Positions 23,236 through 35,412 of a stretch of DNA of 64,000 bases are shown piece by piece (position 1 is the first letter of the stretch; the number at the start of each line of letters is the position of its first letter). Under the pieces are notes generated by a model that did no database searches, was not told the DNA's origin, and worked only from the letters and a program-made list of their open reading frames with translations. The DNA comes from Paguma larvata (Eukaryota; Chordata; Mammalia; Carnivora; Viverridae). Location: the NCBI GenBank assembly GCA_030068075.1, contig CM057826.1:51107116-51171115 (forward strand). Direction: 5' to 3'. The translations under genes and the position numbers were made by a program.

Positions 23236-25768
23236 TTTAACATATAGGGGATTGTTCATATCTTTATTCTAATCATTTTCAATTTGGGATTAAGTACAGA
23301 AGACAATTATTATGTGATTAATGTTTGGTAAAGAGGTGAACTGAAAAATTAGAGACACGGTTTTTTAGTATCTTGACCCTAGAAGGGAAGAATAAGAGAC
23401 TGGTGGCTTGTTGGGGGTATTAGCCTCAGAAAATTAAATATGAATATATGTTTGCTTAAGCAAACATATTTAAGCATCTTTAAATTCTTCTTTTTGGAAA
23501 AAGTCAGCAAGAGAGGTTTGAGTTCTATGAGAGAAAAGGAATTTTTAATAGATAATTAGGTCAGAAGCTTCCAGATGGAGATATATGAAAACTAGTTTAT
23601 CTTTCTCTTTGTATTGAAAACACAGTGCATGGTATTACCATGGGCAATATTGAATCTTTAAATATCTAAATGTTCTAACCTGGCTCAGCTTTAGCTCAGC
23701 TCCTGTGTATTCTTTGTCTTCAAACCTCCTGAAAGATTCTGAAATCAGATATTGTACAGTTATACACTGAATGGTTTTACCTGTTTTCTTAAAAGAATAG
23801 AAAATAAAGAGAAGGTAGGTAAGCAGGCAGGCCACACCCTCATCATTTCTTCAGAATTTATCATAGACAAATCTCATTTTTATGGGAAAATAAGTGAGGC
23901 AACAGTTTCAGATTGTATTATTTTTACAACTTTTTAAGTTACTGTAAAAACACATATCACACAAAAACCTTATCTCTTTCTTTATGTTTTTTCTTCCTAT
24001 CAGCTATCTATCATCTTTACTCATTTGTTCTCTGTGTTTCAGATAAGAGAACTTAAATCTGTAATTTTTCTGTACTTTACATGTTTATCTTTTGTTCCTT
24101 CAGTAAATATGTACGCAATATACTAAAACTAAGAATTGAGAATATTTCTTCGGTTAAAAAAAGGCACAAATGAAACTTTCAACATATCCTTAAAAATATA
24201 TTTGAGGAAGTTACTTTATTAAAAATGCAAGCAGGCATATGTCTACTGTAAATGTAAATATATGACTGATATTAGACATGTACTTTGTTCTTCAGGCAAA
24301 AACATCATTTGGATTCTGAATTAGAGCATTCAAGTACAGATGGATTAAATTCAGAAGATGATTGATTAGCTCTTTATATGGCGATTTTATATTCTAATCC
24401 ATAAAAAATTATATAGTGCAAAACAAACTTAATTTATGAATAGCTTATAAATTTCATTGTTGTTTTAACCAATGCTCAAAAATAATATTGAAGACATTGC
24501 TATTACGTGGCTTAAGGCCGTTAAGTATCTGCCTTTTTCAATCCAAAAGATATTTTAAAACAGGTGGAAACCGAAATGATATGGACTCACAGCAATCTAA
24601 AAAATGACCTTATAGTTTGGTGAATTTACAAACTATTTCCACTTAAAATAAAGAATTAAAAAAAATAACAGTCATTTGTAGTTTCTTCATGTATCTTTCT
24701 TTGGACAGATGGAAGTTAGCCAAATAATCACTAACAATCCATCAACCACATAATGGAATTTGTGCTTTAACAAATTGGCTAAATGCTGGCTCACATTTAG
24801 CAAAATGAACTTTTTAAATGGCCTATTTATAGCCCTCATGTATATTTTTAAAGACATTTCTTTTGAAGATTTTAAACACTGTATAATTGGTTTGATAGGT
24901 AACGCAATATATCATGCTTTGGCTTTAGGGCAAACAAAACAAACATACCAGCTAGCCTAGGAACAAGAAGTCTCAAGAAGAGTGAGAAAGAAAGACTGAG
25001 AAAGATCCTAGAAACAAAATGAATCTGGCATATTCTGCCCTCAGGCAGCCAAGGAAGCCATAAAAAAAAATTAGAAAATCTTAGGACAAGTGGAACTCAG
25101 TTGTATAATGACTACGATTTCCCTTACCTCAAGGGGAATGTAAATTAAACACCACAGGCTTCACAGGAAAAAGTAAAAGACATTGCAAAAAACAGCCAAC
25201 ATGCTCTACAGGCTAATTCCTGATACTGGATTCTAGGAGGCACCATATACATGAAACTACCCACTGACATAAGTGGAGAAATAAAATTCAGTATGGCAGG
25301 AAATGCGTTCCTTGGAAGGAAATTAGAACACATGAAAGTAGCCAACTCTGCTATTTTAGAAACTTTGAGTTAATCCAACGCTCCACCTTTGCAATTGGAG
25401 AAAGATAGTGACTTAAACTTTACTGTATTCCAAGTGGCACATTAAAGCAGAGAAAAGAAAGCACAAATCCAACAATTAAAAACCTAAGTTCTATATCAAC
25501 CATATAAATTATGACAATCATCTTCCACTTCACTTGACCTCCCTAGAACAGATTTTGGTTTGGTTTCATCTCAGCAGCTGTCTCTTTTTAAATGACTCAT
25601 GGAGCTTATCATATATAATACAGTTGTTGCAAAGCAGTCCTGGCCTTGATTAGCAAGGACACAGTTCAGTGGCACACATCATAATTTTCCTGAAAATCAA
25701 AGTTTAACATCAGCTAAAGTAACAAATCAGCAGTATCAGGTTAGTCAGATTCACAGATTCACAGATTA
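23236..25768. other. AT-rich unique sequence
   Basis: No gene or dated repeat is recognised. It holds a perfect 24-bp palindrome at 23446-23469. Frames of 60-66 residues at 23635-23937, 24760-24960 and 25145-25345 have no domain signature. Confidence 0.5.
23446..23469. other. perfect 24-bp palindrome
   Basis: ATATGTTTGCTT followed directly by AAGCAAACATAT is a complete inverted repeat with no spacer, centred on CTTAAG. Such a sequence can extrude a cruciform or bind a dimeric factor, but no function is shown. Confidence 0.95.
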
Positions 25769-25804
25769 GTATATATATACACATACACATATATATATAT
25801 TATA
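25769..25804. repeat. (TA)n-rich microsatellite
   Basis: Alternating TA units are interrupted by ACACATACACA. It is immediately preceded by two copies of ATTCACAG (around 25750-25765). Confidence 0.9.
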
Positions 25805-26905
25805 CAGCATGAAAATACTTTGTGTGACTTTACAGAAATAATTCAATGTATTCATTTGTTTAGAAGTTGTTTGTTTGCTTTGAAGCAAAGGAATAAGAAA
25901 CTGGTGATACATTTCTTCATCATGGTTTATATTTATGTACTATTTATACATTTGGAGAGAAACTGGAGAAAGGTTGTTGGTAGAAAGTAATCCTGACAAG
26001 GTAAAGTTGATTTATGTAGGGAATCATAAAATAGAAAAGAAAAAAAAAACTTCAGGAACCTAGGGAATAGAAACCATCAGACAAGCACTTTAGGCCACCC
26101 TTCCATGAACTTCCTGAAATTCAGTTTTTCTGGAGAAAAGCCTGGACTTAGGGTTCATGTTCATCTCTTTGCTGGTCAAGCATGGTGTACTTTGTTTAAA
26201 ATTACCTCAAAGATTACACATAATGAGAATATGCAGTAGAGAGAACTTACAACTGGATATTTGACCTGCAACTTACCAGTATCCTTAGATAATTTGTTTT
26301 CTATTCAAATCGTTCATAATTTATTTTCCTTGCAATTTTAAAGACTGACTAACCTGCTTTAACACTAGTAAGCCTATATTGGACTTGCCTACACTGTGTA
26401 AGGTAACACACAATACAAATTGAGAATTGAAAAATAAATCAAATTAGGTTGTTGAATTCAAGATATTACTAACATAAATAGAAAGGACATCCAAGTTTAC
26501 AGTACAGTAAGAGCCATGCTTGATGCATATGGTTAGTGAGATTTTTGATGAAGCAATTTGTGATATTCTACGAGAAAGGGAAAATAGATCTTCAGGGCAG
26601 AAACATGTTATGGGAGCCACCACACATACCAGTCTGAGGTTTCACTGGACTGGTACTTCACTGGTATCATTGTTGGAAAGCAATGATAACTGTTTGCGAT
26701 TTGACCATAAATTCAAATTTAAGGTTGGCAACCTTCTTTTGTCATATTTCTGGTGTACTCACTCCTTCTATTTGTTAGATTATTGCCTCAACCACGGCAG
26801 AAGAGAGGAACACTTTACTGCTAAGACATGGGGAAAACAGCAAGAACAAAAACAACAAACTCTCTTGAACTTTAGAGGACAGTGAAAATCTCTCTATGGT
26901 ATCAC

Positions 26906-26906
<1 letters not shown>
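25805..26906. other. no gene or repeat recognised
   Basis: A 121-residue frame (26520-26885) is open but has no recognisable motif. An open frame of this length is not exceptional over 64 kb and six frames. Confidence 0.5.

Positions 26907-26947
<41 letters not shown>
26907..26947. repeat. (GT)n microsatellite
   Basis: About 20 uninterrupted GT units. Confidence 0.98.
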
Positions 26948-26948
<1 letters not shown>

Positions 26949-29560
26949 TCTTTCCCCATATGTAAACATACACTCTGCAAGCTCTCTAAAATAATCTACT
27001 TATACAATGCTTCTAAATGTTTGCAAAACAAAGTAGTAACAAACATACGAAATTTTTGAAAATGTATTTCTGGGCTACATGCTATGAGCAAATATTTAGA
27101 TCCTTAAAGAAGTAATAATTTAATATTTTTGTGCAGTAAAGGAACTCACAGTCTATTAAACTTCACAACTTGCTTTAATCCAGAGCATCCCCTCTGACTA
27201 TTTAAATAAATTTTAATGTATATTTATGATTAAGAGTAATAAAGTAGCAGAGCCTATTTAAAACACAATAAAAGGCTTATTAAACTTTGGTAAATTGCTT
27301 AGGGATTCTTCAGAGAGATTTATTTTCCTCCTCCTGAAATAGCGCTCTCCTTCTCTGCAGAATCCATGAACTTTATATACCTTGACTGGGATTAGAATTC
27401 CTGCTGCTAGAGCAGAGAGCTACATTCAAAGTGTTTTTCCATAAAGGGCTAGTATCCCAACAGAATAAATTGAAAAGGTCATTAAGATACCTTTGGAGTC
27501 CCAGTGGAGCATGGCAGGAGTGAGACGGCTGAATTTGACCATATTGTGTCCATGCTGTTTTTCATTCACTTCATCAAGAAAATTAACATGGCAAAAATAT
27601 TTTCTTTCTTCCTTTTTTTTTGGACGCTCTTGCAGCCTCTCTCCTTTGGAAAACACACACATTTTCCTCCTGATGAAGCCAGTTTACTAATCAGCCAAGG
27701 TGCGCTAAAAAGTCAAGTGCAATCAGGTATTAAGAGACAAGTGATTAGGGAAAGTATTTAAGAATCAGAAGAAGTCATATTAAATGTAAATGCTTCTGTC
27801 TCTAAACTTAGAAAGTTTTGCTTTGTGACATTTAATTTCTGCTCTTGCTTATATTACCCATCTGCTTTTCTAATTAACATTTTGCATTCATTCCCAATAT
27901 CAGTCTCTCCTATTGGTTTATGTCAATATGAAGCTGGTTCCTCTCCAGCAAAGCAGGTCTTGAAGCAGTTCTTGAGGACAAAAGAGATGAATTATTTAAC
28001 TTCTAGCCAATTTATTTTCTGTTCAGTTCCTCTATTGTGAAATGGAAACACTTTTTATAAAAGACTGTTTAATATAGTCCAATTAAGATATATTTCATGT
28101 GAGCCTTATGCTTCAATAACTTTTCATGCTAATACATGGTAATAATGATTGAGACAGATACACTTAAAGATTATTCTGACATTTGACCTTTGAGAACTGA
28201 ATTTGGATCATGTTTTATAGGTTTTAAAGATTTTTCTATACAAATATACAAATGGTTTAAGATTCATCTTTCAGGGATTTCTCTCTACCATGTCTCTGGC
28301 CATTTAAACCATACAGAAATATAATTCAGCAACACTGAAAAACATTTAAAGATTATAAAGCCAAAGGAAATTGTTTTCCCCTGAGACAATGTTTCTCAAC
28401 CATAATACAAAAAAAAAAAAAAAGCCAAACAAACAAACAAAAAAACCCCACAAATCTATGAGGAGCTTTTTAAAAGTCCCCATGTCCAGATCCCCACCCA
28501 AACACACAAAAAGTCAAGATTTTCTAGAGATAAGTAATGGGTACAATGTACCAAAAGTTACAGTAGTAAATTTCTCATCAATTTTTTAGCTGTGATAAAT
28601 ACCTATTAATTTTCCAAGATGCATTAAGTGGTTGATAAAAAGAATCAATACCTTTAGCAGAATATAGAGTTGAGCACAAACATTTCTTGGCTTAGGACTG
28701 TTGGGAGGAATTCTTGCAGGTACTCGAGAACCAAGAAATTTGTGGAGCAGAAGTACATTCTTTAGCATTATGGTTGCTTTTTTTTTTCTTAATATCTTCA
28801 GAAATCTTCAAATGTTTTTGAAAATGCTACTTAAAAAACAAAGCATTATATTCTTGGAGGACATCTGGAATATTAAATAAATATTAAATTTATCTTATCA
28901 TTTGAAGAAGTAAAAATATTATCTTTTACTTGTTATTCTTATCACATTTCTTCCTTCCACCATGAATTTGTTATCAGACCAGGTGTTTTCTGGATGTAAT
29001 TTTTTATTACCTCAGCTGATTCTCCTTCAATTTAGAAAACTTCTCAGTGCTCTCCTGCTCTTACTCTTTCTGATGAGGATTCTCCTTGGTGTAACACTGT
29101 CACTTGTGTCTGCTGTCTTCCGGTTCACTCTGACCAACACTCTCTTCTTTGTGCTTTCGTGTTTCTTGGTGCCAATCAGAAAAGTAAAAGTGTTTCCATT
29201 TATTCGTGGTATATCTGCAAAAACAATTGTCAGCTAGAAATACCAATGAAGTCAATGTGGCACAAGTAGCTCAGATTAGCTTACTTCACAGGAAAGCAAC
29301 TCAACAGTCTAAATATGGAATAAGAACAGAATTGTTATTCTGTATTGTTCCTATATTATCCTAATATCCCCACATCCAAATAGCTCTTGAACACACTACC
29401 CAATTTTGACTGGCTCCAACCCCCCTTCCACACTCATAGGAAACATAATCCCTTACAAAATTCTTTCAAAGAAATTTTTGAAGCTTTCATGTACTTATAT
29501 TCACTTATAACTAATTTTTAAGTTTTGACGGTGCTGAAGCACCCCACTTATGCTTCAATG
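26948..29560. other. AT-rich, SINE-free sequence
   Basis: No gene or young repeat is seen. 28380-28445 has a MER20-like hint (GACAATGTTTCTCAACCATAA) followed by an A-rich run and (CAAA)n. The frames at 27493-27761 and 28962-29237 lack domain signatures. Confidence 0.45.
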
Positions 29561-29577
29561 CTCATATTCCATGACAA

Positions 29578-29633
29578 ATGCCGAGAGGTGCGACCGGCAG
29601 GTGCCTTCTTAGCGCAGCGGGCAGCGCGTCAGT
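29578..29633 (+). pseudogene. retroposed 5' fragment of (pre-)tRNA-Met(CAT)
   Basis: A 56-bp insertion. Bases from 29603 (GCCTTCTTAGCGCAGCGGGC, then AGCGCGTCAGTCTCAT) match the 5' half of elongator tRNA-Met: acceptor strand, the whole D arm with its A box, the anticodon stem 5' strand and the anticodon CAT, 36 nt ending at 29638. The last five bases CTCAT are shared with the target. The T arm, 3' acceptor strand and CCA are missing, so this is not a functional tRNA gene, and there is no poly(A). The 25 bases before it (ATGCCGAGAGGTGCGACCGGCAGGT) are not tRNA. They may be 5' leader of the precursor. A perfect 17-bp direct repeat, CTCATATTCCATGACAA, lies at 29561-29577 and 29634-29650, so the unit was inserted by target-primed reverse transcription. 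The tRNA match is seen directly and from known tRNA-Met sequence. The leader assignment is inference. Confidence 0.85.
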
Positions 29634-29650
29634 CTCATATTCCATGACAA

Positions 29651-30854
29651 TTCAACAAACTCTAATTTAGAAAAAAAAACGCCCTTTATCCCTAGGTTAC
29701 CCACAGTAAAGTGTTCTGGGCCTGAACATGTCCCTAAGTAATTTAGATATTTTAAATAACAAACTCTATTTTCCTCCCAGCATGAAAAATATTTATCATT
29801 TTTCTTGATCAGAGCAGTATCAGTAACCTATTCCATAGTCAAAAATCTGCTTGCTTCTGAAGCTAATCTTGTGAAATCTAGTTCATTGAGTCATACCACA
29901 TATTCTCTTATATCCCCTTTGCCATATCAGTACCATTGTCTTCCCTTTCCCCAGCCCACAGTAAACAGTTAAACATATATCTCCTTGTACCCTGGTGAGT
30001 GGTGGTCCTCACCAATGTCAGTAGATGCAAATCCTTACAGAGTTGGTAAGGGTTGTACAAAGGAAACATCGTGGGATTACTCAGAGGTAGGAAACAGTTA
30101 GGTGTATTTGATACACGCTATCCTATATACTATAGCATTCTTTTTTTGAATGAGGATTGATTTTTTTTTCTCTAGCCTAAAAAAAATGCCAAAGATATAA
30201 AAAAGCCATAAAGCCATCTTTATTCCTTATTAGCTCAGCCAACAGGGAAGGCAGTGCTTCTTGTATTGCTTTGGAGGAGCATTTCCTTTGGAACAGTCTA
30301 ACAGTGCACTTATCCCAGCAGTAAAAGTTCCATCTATCTCGAAGAGCAGCAATTCCACACAAGTCCGGTCATGCTGAGAGATGCCTAACTCTTAACAGTT
30401 ACTGGGACAGAAGATCATAGGGAGTGTTGATGTGATTACTTTGCTCAATCTAATTTCTGGGTGCTAAAGCTGATAACCTAAAACATGCAGCCTCTTGGTT
30501 GAGACAAAGTTTGATTCCTGAAGCCATATTCAAGTTCCATTTAGTTAGATGTATTCTCTCTTATGTCTTTTTTAGGGAAGAGGAAAATTATATTTTTCTG
30601 ATATTACATGAAAGACATTCTTTTTTGCTTCTTAATATGCTTCGCAGTTCCAGACTTCCACTTCAACACTCAACCAAAGTCATTGATCTTTTACAATATT
30701 CAGTACAGTGCTTCACACAATTATGCTATCTTTTATTCAATAAATAGTTTTTGAGCTTCTATTAAGTGCTTAAGAAATTTACAGTAGTCTTATAAATCAA
30801 GCTGTAAAGCAGATAAATAAGACAATAGAAGAATAAATGGAAGGCTAACTAACA
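29651..30854. other. AT-rich sequence, nothing firm
   Basis: No gene is supported. Around 30735-30830 (ATTCAATAAATAGTTTTTGAG) is another weak copy of the unassigned ancient repeat also seen at 13.8 kb. Confidence 0.4.
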
Positions 30855-30960
30855 TCCCTTACTCTACTATGAACTCCTTCAGGGCAAGGAACATTTGTAA
30901 GTAGCTAACAAGGTGGCTGGCATGTAATGAGTTCTCAGTAAATATTTGCAGAAGTGAGTT
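30855..30960 (+). repeat. LINE-2 3' end
   Basis: ATGAACTCCTTCAGGGCAAGG, GGTGGCTGGCATGTAATGAG and TCTCAGTAAATATTTGCAG match the L2 3' terminus in order. Confidence 0.75.
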
Positions 30961-31457
30961 GTGAAGCAATTATAAAATAGGACCTAACCCAAGAAATTAA
31001 GACACCGAATTAATTTTATTAGGAAATGAGTACAAGTTGTAGTTAAGGAATAGAAACTTTGAAGGTGGATATGGAAGACCCAATATGTATCATGTGCTTA
31101 CTCTTCTTAGAATTCCACAGTAACATGAGAAACTATGTCTTTTCTCTTGCCCATCTTACAGTTTAGTCAGAGATGCAAGACATAAATAAATGGTTACTTT
31201 TGTTAAAGAGTGAGCACATTTTCATAGGGCACTATAACAGAATTTAAGATTCTGTGTCAAATGAACAATGCAAGCATTGTTGAGTATGTAGAATTGTAAC
31301 ATTACTGTAGATTTCATAAAGATGGTAAGGCATAGGCTATTCACATTTAATAAATCATCCAAATATTTCTCCTAAGTGTAGGTTCTTTGTAAACTTCCAT
31401 CTCTAAGAATATAAATAAAACATTCCCCATGAAAGACATCAACTCATTCTTTCACTC

Positions 31458-31461
<4 letters not shown>
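30961..31461. other. no gene or repeat recognised
   Basis: AT-rich sequence leading into a microsatellite. Confidence 0.5.

Positions 31462-31502
<41 letters not shown>
31462..31502. repeat. (TG)n microsatellite
   Basis: About 20 uninterrupted TG units, then GCATGTGTGT. Confidence 0.98.
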
Positions 31503-31591
31503 ATGTGTGTATCAGAAGTACCAAATATACTTTATGTGATGATGAAAATTTGTTTGCCATTTTGTGAAAGGTTTTACAAGACAAGTATTTG

Positions 31592-31777
31592 CTTGTGCCT
31601 CGGTGGCTCAGGCAACTGAGCATAAGACTCTTGATTTCAGCTCAGGTCATGATCCCAGAGTTGTGGGATGGAGCTCCACGTCAGGGTCCATACTGAGCAT
31701 GGAGCCTACCTAAGATTCTCTCTCTCTGCCCACTCCCCTGCTCAGTCTCTCTTTCAATCTAAAATTTAAAAAAAATT
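31592..31777 (+). repeat. CAN SINE, older dog-like subtype
   Basis: The head GTGCCTCGGTGGCTCAGGCA and B-box region are clear. The middle block (CATACTGAGCATGGAGCC) lacks the cat-type GCTGACAGCTCAGAG and resembles the older CAN form shared with caniforms. The tail is short (CTAAAATTTAAAAAAAATT). No target-site duplication is seen. Confidence 0.9.
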
Positions 31778-31934
31778 AACACCTAAATGCTGAGAATATT
31801 AGATTTTATTTGACTTGTACAACAGTCTCTAGCATGATATTTAAGTATTTACTAATTTACACAGATTAATTGTTGAATAATTTGAAGCTATCTGATATGA
31901 TTTCTAGGTAAGCAGATATTAAGAAATCTATCTA

Positions 31935-32148
31935 GGGGTGCCTGGGTGGTTCGGTCAGTTAAGCATCTGGTTCTTGACTTCAGCTCAGGTCATGATCTCA
32001 TGGTTTGTGAGTTCAAGCGACACTCTACTAATCTATCAGTGAAGAGCCTACTTGGGGTTCTCTCTTTCTCTCCCTCTCTCCCTCTGCCTCTCTGCCACTC
32101 CAATTTCTCTCTCTCTTTCTCTGCCTCTCTCAAAATAATTTTTGGAAA
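31935..32148 (+). repeat. CAN SINE
   Basis: The head GGGGTGCCTGGGTGGTTCGG, B box, long CT-rich block and a short tail (CAAAATAATTTTTGGAAA) are present. The target-site duplication AAGAAATCTATCTA (31921-31934) and AAGAAACTTATCTA (32149-32162) has two differences. Confidence 0.95.
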
Positions 32149-32162
32149 AAGAAACTTATCTA

Positions 32163-33207
32163 GAAAATTCTAAGAGTGGAAAAGGGACCATTCACTTTTC
32201 TGTAATTAAAATCTCAAAGAATATTTTTTCATAGGTTGGCCCCAAAAAGACTCTAAAAATGTACAGCTTCTGTTGGCCTGGAAAACATAAAAAAAGATAG
32301 AAATAGATATCATCACTCAGTATTCAGATGCTTAAAATTTATTAGGTTATTTCAAACTGCGTATAGCAATTAGGCCTTTTAGCATAAAAATAGTTAGAAA
32401 AATCAGATAACTGAGGATATGATTTTTTTAATGCTTTAAACATAGTTGAAGCAATATTGAATTGATCTGCTTCACAACCTTGGGGGAAAATAATTTCAAA
32501 CAACAAGGCTAAGATTAACACTAAGAGAGGTAGACGAGTCACACAGGAGTTAGTCAAGTAAGCATAGAAGGCAAAATCAATTATGTAAAAATTGCCCTTA
32601 AATTACCTATTAAATACAGTACACACAATTCTGTGTACCCCGCCTGGTGAAGAAAGTTGTCTGCACACTAAAATTAGAGAAACATTGAAGCAACCAAGGA
32701 AATTACAAAAGGAAATCTACATACATTAAATAGATAGATAGATGAGAGAGAGATACACACATATATAAAATCAAATCATTCTGCTTGAAATATAATTATG
32801 AAATCTCTAGAAGTAAATAAGGGTGAGGTAAAAGAGAGTCAGTAGGAATTTAAAGTGCTTGCCTTGCAAGCTCGTGTAACCAATTTTAACATTAATCTCT
32901 TACATCTTAATTTAAGGGATTTGTTAGCTGTGTCATGAGAGGTTAGATTCTAAAGTTAGCACATATGACTCCACTAATCTTTAAAGGACCTCCTGCTTTC
33001 AAACTCTCCCCTACTGCCATTTCTGTGTACCTAATGACCTCACATGTCCTACCAAGATAATGATGGTTTGAAGAATGGAACCAAAATGCAAATGTTTTAT
33101 AAAATAAATAATTTCATTATTTTTTCAATAGAACACCTAATATCTCTAGACAGTTTAATTCATACTGCACAGATCTCTATGTATAGTTAGGTCATTAAGG
33201 ATATTAG
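32163..33207. other. AT-rich, nothing recognised
   Basis: A short (AGAT)n run lies near 32730. No gene is supported. Confidence 0.5.
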
Positions 33208-33418
33208 TATCTACCTTTGCTGTTCAATATGGAAGCCACCAGCCACATAGGGTTATTTAAGTTAAAATTAATTAAAGATAAATAAAATTTACAATTCATT
33301 TACGCAATTACACTAGCCACATTTCAAGAGCTCCATTGCCACATGTGTCTAATGATTACCATTTTGAACAATTCAGATATAGATCATTTCCATCATCGCT
33401 GAAAGTTCTGGGCAGCTT
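33208..33418. mobile_element. hAT-type non-autonomous DNA transposon relic
   Basis: TGTTCAATATGGAAGCCACC, AGCCACATAGGGTTATTTAAG, CACTAGCCACATTTCAAGAGC and TCATTTCCATCATCGCTGAAAGTTCT are landmarks of a common mammalian MER element (CCAATATGGTAGCCACTAGCC type). I am confident of the match but not of the exact family name. It has no coding capacity. Confidence 0.7.
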
Positions 33419-34199
33419 TGGTATAAGCATGTATCTACTTGTCTCATATTATTTCTACAGAAAACCCCATGAGTAGTTGGGGTAAATTTTGTATAACAAA
33501 CAGATTAGTAATTTAATTACCCACAATAGCTTTAATTATCTTTAATTTTCTTTGAGACATTTGTCTTCATGAACATGATGCCCATTTATAATGAATAATT
33601 CATTTTGTAGATTAATAAAACTTCTCTTTTTTTGCAGTCCAGAAACAAAGTAATATTGTGCTAACATTATGTAAATAGCAAGATACAGTCTAGCCTATTA
33701 GGCTTTATAGAACATTTATTTCTATCCTACATATACTCCTTTGGGAGCAGGGGATATTTTCTATTGAATGCATTATTTTAAAATTCACCAGTGTATTTGA
33801 GCCAAGTATAAAATTAAGTATGGTGTCTGCTATTGATGGAAATTACAGGGCCCTTTATCCTTCACCCTTGGTGGTTGTTCATTTCTGGGAAAGTGACTTG
33901 GGATACAAATGTCAATAACATGCTAATCTCTACTGTAGGGACTTCATTTTCAAACAAAAGCTTACTTCTTTGATTTCTGTATAGAATATTTGGGTTCAAG
34001 GAGACAGAACTACACAAATAAGTCAATCTATTGCCTTTTTCCCAACCAACACATTTTCTCAGGGTTTTGTGGCTCTCTTAGTTGGCTGGTTTCCCACTTG
34101 CATCCAAAGTAGAAAAAATAAATACATAAAAGCAAAAACAAACACTAACTAATGGAATTCTCTACTTTTCATGTTCGGCACATTATTTTTATTACGACT
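33419..34199. other. no gene or repeat recognised
   Basis: AT-rich sequence with no supported feature. Confidence 0.5.
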
Positions 34200-35110
34200 C
34201 TAGTTCATTCATTCAATAAATACTACTGAGCACATGCATTCCAGACAATGCTGTAGGAACAAGACAGAGAGGGCTCCTGCCCTTCAGGGGGATTTAAGTC
34301 TACTGGAGCTCAGCTAAGTCAAAGGTAAGGAAGACAAGAAAATGTAAATGAATACATAAATAAGATCACTGTAAATAGTGACAAATTCTATGAAGAAATT
34401 AAAACAAGCTAATGGGAGAAAAGTGACTAATAGAAGCGGGTACTTTAGGTAGGATGCTAAGAAAAGTCCTCTATAAATGGTGATGCTTAAGATGACCAAT
34501 AGTGATGAGTAAACATCAACTATGTAAAAACAAAGAAGCAGAGAATTCTAAAAATACACAACAGTAAATGCAAAATCCCTTAAGTAGAAATAATCTCTTA
34601 AATGTGCTTAAGAAATAATTATTTAACAACAACAACAAAGGACTAGGATTGCTAGGGTGGAGGAGAGAGAAAGGGAATGGTAGGGAATGAGTTTAGGAAT
34701 AGGTATAAGGAAGATACTAATCTTGTAGACATGATAATAAGCTAGGGATTTATTTTAACTGCAATAGGAAGCCATTTGAAGCATTTTAAACAGGGAAGTG
34801 ATACATTCTGGTTTCTATTTTTAAAAGATCATGAAGGCAACTTTGTGGAGAATGGACTAAATGAAGCAACAAAAGCAGAAATATCATCCTGGAAAACTAG
34901 GTTGTCAGTATTTTCACCAGATAATGGTGACATGACTAGAATGGTAGCAGAGTAGATAGGGGGAAATAGATCCAGCATATATTTTGGATGCAAAGTAGAC
35001 ATAACTTATTAATGGAGGTGAACAACGAAAGAAAAGGGATGATTAGAGGTGAATCCCAGTTTTTGTCCCGAGCAAGTGAGTGAAGGGTGGTTCTATCAAC
35101 TCAGATGCGG
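34200..35110 (+). repeat. ancient interspersed repeat, family unassigned
   Basis: ATTCATTCAATAAATACTAC, CCAGACAATGCTGTAGGAAC, GGAAGCCATTTGAAGCATTTTA and GAAGTGATACATTCTGGTTTC recur, in this order, at many mammalian loci. This is the longest of several such copies in the window. The 61-residue antisense frame at 34314-34499 lies inside it and is not a gene. Confidence 0.5.
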
Positions 35111-35412
35111 TTGTGATAAACTATGCCATCCAATTAATTTCCAATGGAGAATGACTAGCAATGTCCACTTATCTCAGCAAGGTATAGAGGGAGAGTCATT
35201 AATTTGGTAATGGCCAGAAGCACCCTCTGACCAGAGATAAAGTTCTCTATCAGGACTGGTGTAGGTCTTAAAATATAACATAGAACAGTTGCACTATACA
35301 TAATTCTGTTTTAGCATATCATGATAACTGTGTCATGTGCATAAATATACTTTTAAGATACCGATACTCAGAATGGACAGAAATTGCAAATATAACCCAT
35401 CTCCATATCCCA

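Noticed and set aside
26520..26885. 121-residue sense frame
   Set aside because: It has no recognisable motif and is followed by a (GT)n microsatellite. Treated as chance.
27426..27761. Overlapping sense and antisense frames of 65-85 residues as a possible exon
   Set aside because: No consistent reading frame, splice signals or similarity to a known protein.
29603..29638. Functional tRNA-Met gene
   Set aside because: Only the 5' half is present. There is no B box, T arm or 3' acceptor strand, and the flanking duplications show it is a retrocopy.
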